Of a DNA stretch of 64,000 bases, positions 15,466-23,482 are shown in pieces. Numbering within the stretch: position 1 is the first letter of the stretch; each line of letters opens with the position of its first letter. Location of the stretch: the NCBI GenBank assembly GCA_016186995.1, contig JACPKQ010000016.1, positions 1 through 64,000 of the forward strand. Reading direction: 5' to 3'. The position numbers and the translations under genes were made by a program. The notes under the pieces are model-generated. The model saw only the letters and a list, made by a program, of their open reading frames with translations. It was not told the DNA's origin and did no database searches. The stretch is from Deltaproteobacteria bacterium. GTDB taxonomy: Bacteria; Bdellovibrionota; JACOXK01.

Positions 15466-16653
15466 TTGACTAGGAAAAAAAGTTTAAAAAATAAAAAGAA
15501 AATTGCCTTTGTGGCAAGCGGTGGTGCTGTCAAAGCTGCCTGCTTTCACATGGGTGTGTGTCTCGCCTTAGAAGAAAAAGGGTTTTCTTTTAAAGGGGGA
15601 ACACTTCAAAGTCCAAAAAAATTAGAAAACGCTCACTATCCTATTGATATTTATGTAGGCTCAAGCGCAGGTTCGGTACTGACCTCACTCATTGCACAAG
15701 GATACACACTTTCAGAAATTGTTGATTCTTTTATGCATCGAAAGAAAAAAAGTTCAAAACTTTCTTTCTCTTACATGAATCTTTTTAGTATTGCTCGCCC
15801 CCAAATTTATAAAAATATCAAAAAATGGTTTTCTTCTAAAAAAGTTGCCAATGGAACCATTGAAGCTTTTTTTAAAAATTTTATTACTTTAAATAGCCCT
15901 TTAACAACAGAAGGAATCGAAAAATATCTTAGAACTAAAGCTCTTAAAACAAATAAATTTCAAGATCTTTGCGTTGAACTGTATATTGTAGCAACAAAAC
16001 TGGATCATTCTGCCAAAACTATTTTTGGCCCCCGTTCTTTAACTGAAGGTGGATATTGTGCAAAACATCATTGTGATTACAATACAATAACACCTATTTC
16101 TATAGCTAGTGCTGCCTCTGCATCGTTACCACCTTTTTATCAACCCTATCCTGTGAAAAAAAAGAAAAAAATAATTTACTATACAGATGGAGAAATCAAA
16201 GCAACTCTTTCAACCCATGTTGCTAAAGATGCAGGGGCAGATCTTATTATTGCTTCCTACACACACCAACCTTATCACTATACTAAAAGCATAGGTTCTC
16301 TCATTGATTACGGTATGCCTTCTATTATGATTCAGTCCGTCTACCAAGCCATTGAACAAAAAATTCAAACATCACGACGAATTTATAAAGATAAGGGATT
16401 TGTTCTTGATACCGTCAGCCAATTTTTTAAAAAAAACCATCTTCCCGAAGATAAAAGAAAACTTCTGTGTGATCAGCTATCTCAAACACTCGATTATAAT
16501 GAGAATCGAGATTATATTTACATTCACCCAGAACCTAAAGATCATCAGCTTTTCTTTGGAGACCACTTCAACCTTTCTCCTAAAATCATGGAGCAAACTG
16601 TAAAAAGTGGTTTTAAAGCGGCCATAAGGGTTTTAAAGGATTATTCCTTTTAA
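15466..16653 (+). CDS. Patatin-like phospholipase
   Basis: The 395-residue protein is a patatin-fold acyl hydrolase. The oxyanion element is ASGGAVKAACFHMG (residues 17-30), the nucleophile elbow is GSSAG (S67) and the catalytic Asp lies in TDGEIKA (D241), giving the Ser-Asp dyad. A lysine in the oxyanion motif takes the place of the usual arginine. The region between 110 and 200 carries basic segments that could contact membranes. No signal peptide is seen, so it should act on cytoplasmic-side lipids unless secreted otherwise. The start is a TTG at 15466 (reading MTRKKSLKNKKK); no better upstream start was found. It lies divergent from the HTH gene at 15410. Confidence 0.85.
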   Translation: MTRKKSLKNKKKIAFVASGGAVKAACFHMGVCLALEEKGFSFKGGTLQSPKKLENAHYPIDIYVGSSAGSVLTSLIAQGYTLSEIVDSFMHRKKKSSKLSFSYMNLFSIARPQIYKNIKKWFSSKKVANGTIEAFFKNFITLNSPLTTEGIEKYLRTKALKTNKFQDLCVELYIVATKLDHSAKTIFGPRSLTEGGYCAKHHCDYNTITPISIASAASASLPPFYQPYPVKKKKKIIYYTDGEIKATLSTHVAKDAGADLIIASYTHQPYHYTKSIGSLIDYGMPSIMIQSVYQAIEQKIQTSRRIYKDKGFVLDTVSQFFKKNHLPEDKRKLLCDQLSQTLDYNENRDYIYIHPEPKDHQLFFGDHFNLSPKIMEQTVKSGFKAAIRVLKDYSF

Positions 16654-16791
16654 GTTTAAGAGGCCAGGCCAGTTTTTTTAAAGAGAACAAAATTGGGCAG
16701 CCTGGGGCTTCTCTAGAAAAATAAAAATTTAGTATTTTCAATAACTTATCTGATTAAAATACTGGCATAAAGTCTGCAACCCTCTCTTTGT

Positions 16792-18111
16792 ATGAAAAGG
16801 ATGAGGTTGCTTAAAGGAGGCAAGGGCTTTGCCTATTCCCTAAAAAGAATAATAAAATTAGGTGTTTACTCAAGTTTAAGCTCTGTTTTTGCCTTAAGCT
16901 TATATGCCAATTATCGCCATAAATCAAAAATAGATGGATTTAAAGAATTTAAGCAGATTAAAGAGGTAACGCAAACTCTCACTAATACCTTTGCTGAAAC
17001 CGTCACAGAACAACTTTCACAACACCTCCAAGTTAATCCTCAAAAATTTGAAACCTTATCAGATAAAGGGAAAATAAGATTTTTAGAAAATCTTCTTAAC
17101 GATCCTGAAGGAAGGGTTTCTCAAAATTTTAAAGTACCTAAAAATCTTAAAAACCAAGTGCTTTTTTGGTTTAAAGTTTTTAACATTTATTCAAATACAG
17201 ATATTATTCTTCACAATATTAACGAACCTTGGAAGATTTATACCGTTGTTGATACCTCAGGACTTTCGGGGAAAGAACGCTTCCTCAAAGTAAGGGAAGC
17301 TCTTAAACAGTTTCCACAATATCAAAATCAAATTCGTCAACAGCAAGGAATGAAAAACTCAGTTGCTTTTGCTCTTGAAAAATCGGGCCGCTACATGAAA
17401 AATATGGAAAAGATTTTTAGAGAAAACAAATTGCCTGTAGAACTTGTAAGACTTCCTATTGTAGAATCTTCTTTCAATCCTCAAGCTTATTCTAAGGTAG
17501 GTGCTGCAGGACTTTGGCAATTTATGAGAAAAACAGGAAAACACTTTTTAGAGAGTATTAATACTCATATTGATGAAAGACTCAGCCCATTTAAAGCAAC
17601 TGAGGCAGCTGCACAACTTTTAAAAGAAAATTTTCAAATTTTGGGATCATGGCCTCTGGCCGTTTCTGCTTATCACCATGGACCTGGCCTCATCCTTAAA
17701 GCCAAAAAGGTTCTTGGAACAAATGACCTTGGGGTCATGATCTCAACATTTAACCACCCTCAATATCAATTTGCTTCTAAAAACTACTACACTGAGTTTT
17801 TAGCTGCTGTTTATACTGAGAAATACCATGACAAACTCTTTGAAGATTTAGAAAAAGAAAAACCCCTCAAATACGACGATGTTATTCTGGGATACTCTAT
17901 GCGTGTAAAAGCAATCATGGACATTTGTCGTATTTCTTTAGAAGAACTTAAACTCTATAACCCAGACCTCAAAACCCAAGCTTTTCAATCAAGTTATTAT
18001 TTACCAGAAAACCACTGGTTAAAACTCCCTCAGGGTAAGAAAAAATACATGGATCAGTTCCATAAAGAAGCTGAAGAAGCCAGAAAATTTATGGAAGGAT
18101 TAAAATCTTAA
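16792..18111 (+). CDS. Membrane-anchored lytic murein transglycosylase (MltD-like)
   Basis: The 439-residue protein has an N-terminal membrane segment (about 21-40, IKLGVYSSLSSVFALSLYAN) and a goose-lysozyme-like SLT domain at about 205-330. The catalytic Glu is in RLPIVESSFNPQAYSKVGAA (E225), followed by AGLWQFMRKTGK, then DERLSPFKATEAAAQLLKEN and WPLAVSAYHHGP. This is the MltD/Slt pattern; the enzyme cleaves peptidoglycan glycan strands to 1,6-anhydro products. The last 60 residues (DVILGYSMRVKAIMDICRIS) look like a degenerate LysM-type repeat rather than a clear LysM domain. It stands alone, between the patatin gene and a convergent gene for a surface-type protein. Confidence 0.88.
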   Translation: MKRMRLLKGGKGFAYSLKRIIKLGVYSSLSSVFALSLYANYRHKSKIDGFKEFKQIKEVTQTLTNTFAETVTEQLSQHLQVNPQKFETLSDKGKIRFLENLLNDPEGRVSQNFKVPKNLKNQVLFWFKVFNIYSNTDIILHNINEPWKIYTVVDTSGLSGKERFLKVREALKQFPQYQNQIRQQQGMKNSVAFALEKSGRYMKNMEKIFRENKLPVELVRLPIVESSFNPQAYSKVGAAGLWQFMRKTGKHFLESINTHIDERLSPFKATEAAAQLLKENFQILGSWPLAVSAYHHGPGLILKAKKVLGTNDLGVMISTFNHPQYQFASKNYYTEFLAAVYTEKYHDKLFEDLEKEKPLKYDDVILGYSMRVKAIMDICRISLEELKLYNPDLKTQAFQSSYYLPENHWLKLPQGKKKYMDQFHKEAEEARKFMEGLKS

Positions 18112-18121
18112 AATGGCATAA

Positions 18122-18204
18122 TAACAAGCTTGCTTCTGAATTGGGGGCATATTTTTTGCTCCTAAACGTGCGCAAAAAACAGCGCCCCAATTCTCTCATG
18201 GATT
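18122..18204 (-). repeat. Hairpin-family element H, copy b
   Basis: Read on the minus strand it is nearly identical to the copy at 25253-25333: flank TCCATGAGAG, outer arm AATTGGGG, inner arm TTTTTTGC, 12-base loop GCACGTTTAGGA, GCAAAAAA, CCCCAATT and flank CAGAAGCAAG. It lies between two convergent genes, just after the stop at 18212, and could also serve as a terminator. Confidence 0.8.
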
Positions 18205-18211
18205 TGAATTC

Positions 18212-20056
18212 CTATGGTAGAAAAAGTGTTGCGTAGCCTGGTGGAAAATAAAGTGTTGTGAGCCCTCTAAAAAATCCGTCTTTAGAATAGAAAGAAATAA
18301 CTTCCTCACCTTGGGGAATGTTTAAAAAGCTCATCCGATGATGTCCTTTGACATCTGTGTTTTGACTTAAAAAATCAATTCCTCTTTCACGCATGTAAAA
18401 GTTAAAAGATACGTTGTTTGTTGTATAAACTCGAAGCTCTTCATTAAAGAAAGAAAAATCTGCCCACAAATTACCTGCTTGGGGATTAAGTGGTAGTGGA
18501 AGTTTTTGATCTTCTAAAGAAAAAAGTGAGGGTAAATAAACAAAACTCAAACTTGGTTTATATTTTATATTTCCTAAAAAGTATTCTGGGTGTTCGAGCT
18601 CCAACTCTACAAAATCTTGAAAGGTTGCAATAGGACCTAAAGAAAAAGAACCTTCTTCATTTGTTTGTGTTTGAACAGGGTATCCTGCAACCCTCACTTG
18701 TACTTGAGTAACCCCTCCTTCATTTTCATTTCTTACAAGAGAAGTTTTTAAAACCTTTCCTTTTAGATAAATAGGGCTTTTCTCTTGAAGTACAAGTTCT
18801 GTCACTATGCCCTCTTTATGAGAGAATCTTATAAAACCTATAAACTCTTGCCCTGCATAAGCCTCAAGAGTCCACATGCCTTCTTGTACAAAAGAAAAAG
18901 TAAAAATCCCTTCTTGAGATGATAAAGACTCTTCTCCACTTTCTTTGAGAACAAGCCTTACCCCTTTAAGGGGGAATCCAAATTTATCTAAAACCTGCCC
19001 ATGAAGTTGGTTTGTATTTTCTTTACGATCCACTAAAGCGACATCAACATATCGGCTGGTGTCCATGTAAAGTGGTACTCTTTGAACAACTTCTTTATTA
19101 TTGAGAATTTCAAGATAACCATCAAAATAATAAAGCTCATCAATATAGTAAAAGCCTTCTAAATTTGTTTTAAGAATAATATCTGTTCCTTCTAACCTTA
19201 GCTCAACGTGAGGAGCTGGTGTTGTATAAGGATTAAGAGAAGAATATCCATTGAGTACTCTTCCAGAAAGAGCATAACTTTTTGGCTTATGCTGACCTAT
19301 AAATAAATAAACATTTTTTAAATCTTCTTCTAAGTTAACAGGGTTAGCAGAATATACAGCTGTTGTTCTTAATGGATAAGATTCTCCCGTTTTAGGAGAT
19401 TTCTTATCACTAAAATAACGGGCCACAAGATGCCCTTGAACTTTTTTAGAAAACATAAATGAAAATCGAGAAACACCCTTTTCTAAAATATGGTGAGCAA
19501 GAAGGCGCGAGGTTGGTTTAGGAAGGCCGTCGGAACCGACGTCATCGTATAAACCAACCTCAAAATGACCCACATCATTTGTGTCGCGATTGTAATCGAT
19601 CACCTGTCCTGAAATTATCCACTGCGCTTTTTGGGTCACGACTTGCGGTAGGAAAGTTTTTTTATTTTCCAAATTTTGCGTAGCAACCACAAGTGGGGTT
19701 TGGTCAGTACTTTGAGGGCTTGTTTGGGTTGTGGCTACAATTGTTTGCGGTGTCAGATGATCAAGGCTTTTTTGCAAATATCCTAGTTCGAAATTATTTC
19801 TTACACGATAAACCCGAGCTAATGCATAATGATCAACACTATCAACAACAGTATTGAGAGGTTTTATATTTTTAATATTTTTTTCAAAGTTATTATACTC
19901 ACCTTGAAGTACTAAACTCTGTTTTCGAATTTTTGTTTTGATATTTTTAACAAGTGGGGTTTTAAAATAAAGAAGTCCGGCAGCAGGCACCGCGAGCGGT
20001 ACAAAAAGAAGAAACACAAGGAACTTCAACTTAAGATATTTTTCAATCGTCACCAA
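18212..20056 (-). CDS. Large envelope protein with carboxypeptidase-regulatory-like beta domains
   Basis: The 614-residue protein has one N-terminal membrane segment (LKFLVFLLFVPLAVPAAGLL) and then a long extracytoplasmic region. Several Ig-like carboxypeptidase-regulatory-type modules are visible: SGRVLNGYSSLNPY (about 260), LHGQVLDKFGFPLKGVRLVL (about 355), LKGKVLKTSLVRNENEGGVT (about 430), each with a later strand such as TNLEGFYYIDEL or TNEEGSFSLGPI. Such modules form beta sandwiches in surface and adhesion proteins. There is no catalytic domain. The start is a TTG at 20056 or the GTG at 20053. A surface or periplasmic structural role is likely; the partner is unknown. Confidence 0.7.
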   Translation of the reverse strand: MVTIEKYLKLKFLVFLLFVPLAVPAAGLLYFKTPLVKNIKTKIRKQSLVLQGEYNNFEKNIKNIKPLNTVVDSVDHYALARVYRVRNNFELGYLQKSLDHLTPQTIVATTQTSPQSTDQTPLVVATQNLENKKTFLPQVVTQKAQWIISGQVIDYNRDTNDVGHFEVGLYDDVGSDGLPKPTSRLLAHHILEKGVSRFSFMFSKKVQGHLVARYFSDKKSPKTGESYPLRTTAVYSANPVNLEEDLKNVYLFIGQHKPKSYALSGRVLNGYSSLNPYTTPAPHVELRLEGTDIILKTNLEGFYYIDELYYFDGYLEILNNKEVVQRVPLYMDTSRYVDVALVDRKENTNQLHGQVLDKFGFPLKGVRLVLKESGEESLSSQEGIFTFSFVQEGMWTLEAYAGQEFIGFIRFSHKEGIVTELVLQEKSPIYLKGKVLKTSLVRNENEGGVTQVQVRVAGYPVQTQTNEEGSFSLGPIATFQDFVELELEHPEYFLGNIKYKPSLSFVYLPSLFSLEDQKLPLPLNPQAGNLWADFSFFNEELRVYTTNNVSFNFYMRERGIDFLSQNTDVKGHHRMSFLNIPQGEEVISFYSKDGFFRGLTTLYFPPGYATLFLP

Positions 20057-20109
20057 AGCCCTCTACCTTATTTTTATCACATCCAGGTTGGATATTCAAA
20101 AAATTTTCT

Positions 20110-20137
20110 TATGAATAATCATTTTTATGAATAATCA
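20110..20137. promoter_or_regulatory. Direct repeats in divergent intergenic region
   Basis: TATGAATAATCA occurs twice, at 20110-20121 and 20126-20137, with a 16-base period, in the 134-base region between two divergent genes. Paired sites like this can bind a regulator, but no evidence links them to one here. Confidence 0.25.
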
Positions 20138-20208
20138 CAGGATATCCACAATGGTGCACTTGATTAATACAGTTCATAAGGATAAATGGTTTGGGGATGA
20201 CAAGCATT

Positions 20209-21135
20209 ATGAACAAATACTTAGATGGAAAAAGATATTACTCCTTTGGACAACATCTTAAAGAACACTTTGGTGAGAAAGTTTATAAAGTTTCTTTGGA
20301 TGGGGGATTTACTTGTCCCAACCGGGATGGCACTTTAGGGCATGGTGGTTGCACATTTTGTAGCCAAGATGGTTCTTTAGCTCCAGGGGCTGATCCTTAC
20401 ATTGGACTCAAAGAACAAATTGAAAAAGGAAAAGTTTTTCTCGGTCAAAGGTATGGTGCTAAGAAATTTTTAGCTTATTTTCAATCTTTTTCAAATACCT
20501 ATGGCGATGTTTTAGAACTTGAAAAAAAATATCGACTTGCTTTAAATCAAAAAGATATTGTAGGGCTTTCAGTTGCGACCCGCCCTGATTGCGTTCCTGA
20601 TAAAACACTTGACCTGATAGCTGACATTTCAAAAGATCATTACACCTGGTTAGAATTTGGGCTTCAAACGATGCATGATAATATTAATAAATCTTTAAAC
20701 CGTCTTCATACTTTTAAAGACTTTGTATCGGCTGTTGAGCGGGCTCACAAAAGAAATTTAAGAATTTGTGCTCATATTATTCTTTTTCTACCCGGAGAAA
20801 CTAGAAAGCACATGGAAGAGACCATTCAGACCCTTTCCAAAATGCCTGTAACAGGCATTAAAGTACATCTCCTTCATGTTATTAAAAAAACAGCCCTTGC
20901 CTCCCAACATGCCAAGGGAGAAATCAGCCTTCCCTCGCAAAAAGAATATGTTGAAACCGTGGCTGATTTTGTAGAGCTTTTACCCCCTCATCTTATTATT
21001 CAAAGACTTACAGGGGAAACCTCTAAAGAGGAAATGATCGCCCCTCTGTGGGCTCTTAACAAAAATCAAATACTTAAAGAAATTAATGATACCCTTATTC
21101 AAAGAAATACTTGCCAAGGAAGCCGTTTCTATTAA
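20209..21135 (+). CDS. Radical SAM protein, YhcC / TIGR01212-like family
   Basis: The protein of about 308 residues belongs to the YhcC-type radical SAM family. It starts MNKYLDGKRYYSFGQHLKEH, then has GEKVYKVSLDGGFTCPNRDG with the cluster cysteines spread as CPNRDGTLGHGGCTFC, the long-spacing pattern typical of this family. Further conserved segments are YFQSFSNTYG, VGLSVATRPDCVPD, LEFGLQTMHD and HIILFLPGET. Substrates are not firmly known; members are suspected of RNA or protein modification. An ATG at 20197 or a TTG at 20191 would extend it by four to six residues; the ATG at 20209 gives the best match to the family start. It stands next to the NosL-like gene but with its own spacing. Confidence 0.85.
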   Translation: MNKYLDGKRYYSFGQHLKEHFGEKVYKVSLDGGFTCPNRDGTLGHGGCTFCSQDGSLAPGADPYIGLKEQIEKGKVFLGQRYGAKKFLAYFQSFSNTYGDVLELEKKYRLALNQKDIVGLSVATRPDCVPDKTLDLIADISKDHYTWLEFGLQTMHDNINKSLNRLHTFKDFVSAVERAHKRNLRICAHIILFLPGETRKHMEETIQTLSKMPVTGIKVHLLHVIKKTALASQHAKGEISLPSQKEYVETVADFVELLPPHLIIQRLTGETSKEEMIAPLWALNKNQILKEINDTLIQRNTCQGSRFY

Positions 21136-21170
21136 AAAATAAATAGCTAGTTTAACGAATAGGAGGTGTT

Positions 21171-21608
21171 ATGAGAAAAATATTTTTTTTAATTTTAACG
21201 AGCTGCATGCTTTTAAGTCTTTCAATTTGGGCTGTTGATATTGATTGTGATGTGTGCGGAATGGTCATTAAAGATAAAGCTCCAAATCACTTTATTCTTA
21301 AAAAAGCAGTAGCTTCTGAAAAAGCTCTCAATGCATGCTCAATCCCTTGTGTAAAAAAGGCAAAAAAAAGCTCGGCTCAATATACAAAGATAGAGGTTCC
21401 AGATTTTAATCATCCAGGAAAGTTTCTGGACGGTGAGAAAGCTTTTTTCCTTATCAAAAGCAAAAATGTTAAAAAAGACTTAGGTGATATGGTAATGCCT
21501 CCTCATGTGGTGGCATTTACAACAAAAGAAGAAGCTCTTGCTTCTCAGAAAAAATATGGTGATGGCGAAGTGGTGCAAGGATTAGAAAAAGCTTTAAAAG
21601 AGATTTAA
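21171..21608 (+). CDS. NosL-like protein, possible copper chaperone
   Basis: The 145-residue protein has a signal peptide (FFLILTSCMLLSLSIWA) and NosL-like motifs: CDVCGMVIKDKAPNHFI near the N-terminus, ALNACSIPC, then FFLIKSKNVKKDLGDMVMPP and VVAFTTKEEALASQKKYG. NosL proteins bind Cu(I) and deliver copper to nitrous oxide reductase or other cuproproteins; no nosZ is present here. It is probably exported, either periplasmic or anchored. A strong ribosome binding site (AGGAGGTG at 21161-21168) precedes the ATG. It heads a four-gene cluster with two Met-rich FixH-like proteins and a barrel protein, which supports a metal-related role without proving it. Confidence 0.75.
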   Translation: MRKIFFLILTSCMLLSLSIWAVDIDCDVCGMVIKDKAPNHFILKKAVASEKALNACSIPCVKKAKKSSAQYTKIEVPDFNHPGKFLDGEKAFFLIKSKNVKKDLGDMVMPPHVVAFTTKEEALASQKKYGDGEVVQGLEKALKEI

Positions 21609-21622
21609 TAAAAATAAGTTTT

Positions 21623-22075
21623 ATGAAAAAAATACTAAAAAATATCATACTCGGTATGGGTTGTTTGCTCCTTCTCGTCTCATGTGGGCCCATGAATAAA
21701 AAACTAGCAAATCTTGATTCTGACACTTCTTCTTTTGTAAAACCGGGTGAGGGCAAAAATCTTTCAAAAAATGCTCAGTTTTATATTTATAACTCACTTT
21801 TTCATTCGAAACCTATTTTAGGAGATAATGAAATCACAATGAGATTTGTTTACGCCAATACTTTGGTATCACTTTCTGACAAAGCAAAGATCACCGTTAT
21901 TTATAGCATGCCTGAAATGCCGCAAATGGGTGAAGAAAAAGAAAATGCCACATTACAATCTGATGGAACTTTTTTAACAACACTTTTTTTTTCGATGGCA
22001 GGCCGTTGGCATATTATTTTAAAAATAGAGGATGACTCCGTTCAGGATGAATATGCTTTTGAAATTACTCTCTAA
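21623..22075 (+). CDS. FixH/YtkA-like lipoprotein with Met-rich motif
   Basis: The 150-residue protein has a lipoprotein signal (LGMGCLLLLVSCG, lipobox LVSC) and a C-terminal beta domain of about 100 residues: NEITMRFVYANTLVSLSDKA, ITVIYSMPEMPQMGE, FFSMAGRWHIILKIED. This is the layout of FixH/YtkA-like domains, with an Ig-like fold; the motif MPEMPQM is rich in Met and could bind copper. It begins 15 bases after the NosL-like gene and overlaps the next gene. The downstream gene at 23010 encodes a second protein of the same type, so this may be a set of periplasmic metal-binding or sensing proteins. Function is inferred. Confidence 0.65.
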   Translation: MKKILKNIILGMGCLLLLVSCGPMNKKLANLDSDTSSFVKPGEGKNLSKNAQFYIYNSLFHSKPILGDNEITMRFVYANTLVSLSDKAKITVIYSMPEMPQMGEEKENATLQSDGTFLTTLFFSMAGRWHIILKIEDDSVQDEYAFEITL

Positions 22076-23000
22076 GAAATATGTTCTTATTTTTACTTTT
22101 TTTTCCCTCATTTGGTCTGGATGGCTCCTAGCCTCAAGTTGTCATGGTGGAGGAGGCGGAGAAACCCTTGTTTTACCCTCCGGACAACGTTATCAATTCG
22201 GCTTTTCAACCTCTTATCGCTTCATTCAAGGTTCTTTTGATTCTTATGGTGGGTATACTTCTCAGTCTAAAAACTCTTCCATCAGCTCCACAACCACGTC
22301 ATGGAGTGGTGGGGTAAGGCTGAGTGAGTCGTGGCAACTTTCATGGGCCCTTCCTCTTACTTATAATAAATATGTTTATTCAGGAAAAGATCACTCAAGG
22401 GCTTCTTTTGGGGATCCAGTTTTTGAAACAAGATATACATTTTTAGAAGATGTCCGTTTTTTATGGTATCAGCCAGAGCTTAGTTTTTATGGTGGAATAC
22501 GACTTCCTTTTGGAACTTCAACTTATAATTCATCTGACCCTTATGGAGCTGACGTTGTTGGGGAAGGTCTCAGTTTTGTTCACAGTGGAATGAGTGCCGC
22601 CAAACTTTTCCGTCCTTTTAAACTTACAGTGAATTGGATTTTTTACTACCCATTAGAAAAAGAAGTGGACCAGATTCGAAATAGAAGTGTGGCTCCCTAT
22701 GATTTTAAAAGTGGCAATCGTATTGTGCTCAATGGGGTTGCAAATTATCTCATTAGCAATCACTGGGCGACAGCCCTCGGTATCAAAGGATTTTGGATTT
22801 TAAAATCAAAAAAAGATCAAAATGTTGTAGAAGGATCTTCCGCACGATTATTTTCAATGACAGCTTCTCTTGGTTATGCGTACGATGTCTCATGGGGAAT
22901 GGCTTTAAATTATGAGACCCCATTTCCATTTTATAAATATGGCGTTAATCAACCCAATTCCCACACACTTTCACTGTCCGTTAATTATGGGATATTTTAA
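22047..23000 (+). CDS. Probable outer-membrane beta-barrel protein
   Basis: The protein of about 317 residues has a signal sequence (YVLIFTFFSLIWSGWLLA) followed by SSCHGGGGGE and then strands alternating in polarity with many aromatic residues: YQFGFSTSYRFIQGSFDSYG, WQLSWALPLTYNKYVYSG, KLTVNWIFYYPLEK, ending in FPFYKYGVNQPNSHTLSLSV with a terminal Phe (NYGIF), as is usual for outer-membrane barrels. The short Gly-rich CHGGGGGE stretch after the signal is unusual and could be a metal-binding or flexible segment. An in-frame start at 22032 would overlap the upstream gene more; 22047 or 22053 is preferred. It may pass a metal or small ligand across the outer membrane; that is context-based. Confidence 0.65.
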   Translation: MNMLLKLLSKKYVLIFTFFSLIWSGWLLASSCHGGGGGETLVLPSGQRYQFGFSTSYRFIQGSFDSYGGYTSQSKNSSISSTTTSWSGGVRLSESWQLSWALPLTYNKYVYSGKDHSRASFGDPVFETRYTFLEDVRFLWYQPELSFYGGIRLPFGTSTYNSSDPYGADVVGEGLSFVHSGMSAAKLFRPFKLTVNWIFYYPLEKEVDQIRNRSVAPYDFKSGNRIVLNGVANYLISNHWATALGIKGFWILKSKKDQNVVEGSSARLFSMTASLGYAYDVSWGMALNYETPFPFYKYGVNQPNSHTLSLSVNYGIF

Positions 23001-23009
23001 GGAGGTTTT

Positions 23010-23405
23010 ATGAAAAAAATTCTATTCGTAATGAGTTTTGTGATGTTGGTCATCGTACCACCTATCATTGCCTCTGATGAGGGTGCCTTAGATCCTGCAG
23101 AGTTAACAGTTCAGGAAATATATCAAGTGAGTGGCAACTGGTCTTCTCTCAAACGCGGGTGGAATACTTTGATCCTAAAAATTTCGGATTCTCAAAACCA
23201 ATCTATATCTCAAGCCAAGGTTACAGTGAAGTATGATATGGCCACAATGCCTATGAATCCACCAGATAATCCTGTCGTAGAAAAAGAGGGTGGAGTTTAT
23301 GAAAAAAGTATCTTTTTGGGAATGGGGGGAGATTGGAAATTTGATATTTCCATTGCCCGAGATCAAAATGATACATTCGGCAAAACAATAAATATTAATA
23401 AATAA
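23010..23405 (+). CDS. Second FixH/YtkA-like periplasmic protein
   Basis: The 131-residue protein has a signal peptide (MKKILFVMSFVMLVIVPPIIAS) and a beta domain: SGNWSSLKRGWNTLILKISD, AKVTVKYDMATMPMNPPDN, VYEKSIFLGMGGDWKFDISI. The MATMPMNPP segment matches the Met-rich motif of the gene at 21623, so the two are probably related. A strong AAGGAGG lies just before the ATG at 23010. Like FixH/YtkA-type domains it should be an Ig-like periplasmic fold; copper binding through Met residues is plausible but not shown. It closes the cluster that starts with the NosL-like gene. Confidence 0.65.
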   Translation: MKKILFVMSFVMLVIVPPIIASDEGALDPAELTVQEIYQVSGNWSSLKRGWNTLILKISDSQNQSISQAKVTVKYDMATMPMNPPDNPVVEKEGGVYEKSIFLGMGGDWKFDISIARDQNDTFGKTININK

Positions 23406-23482
23406 CCCACTCCCACACGAGCTTTCCGTTAATACAGAATTGAGGAAAAAAGGGGTTTGTGTTATGTTAGCAAGCGATTCCC

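Noticed and set aside
16654-16791. Terminator between the patatin and transglycosylase genes
   Set aside because: A T-run follows GGCCAGGCCAG, but no real stem can be formed.
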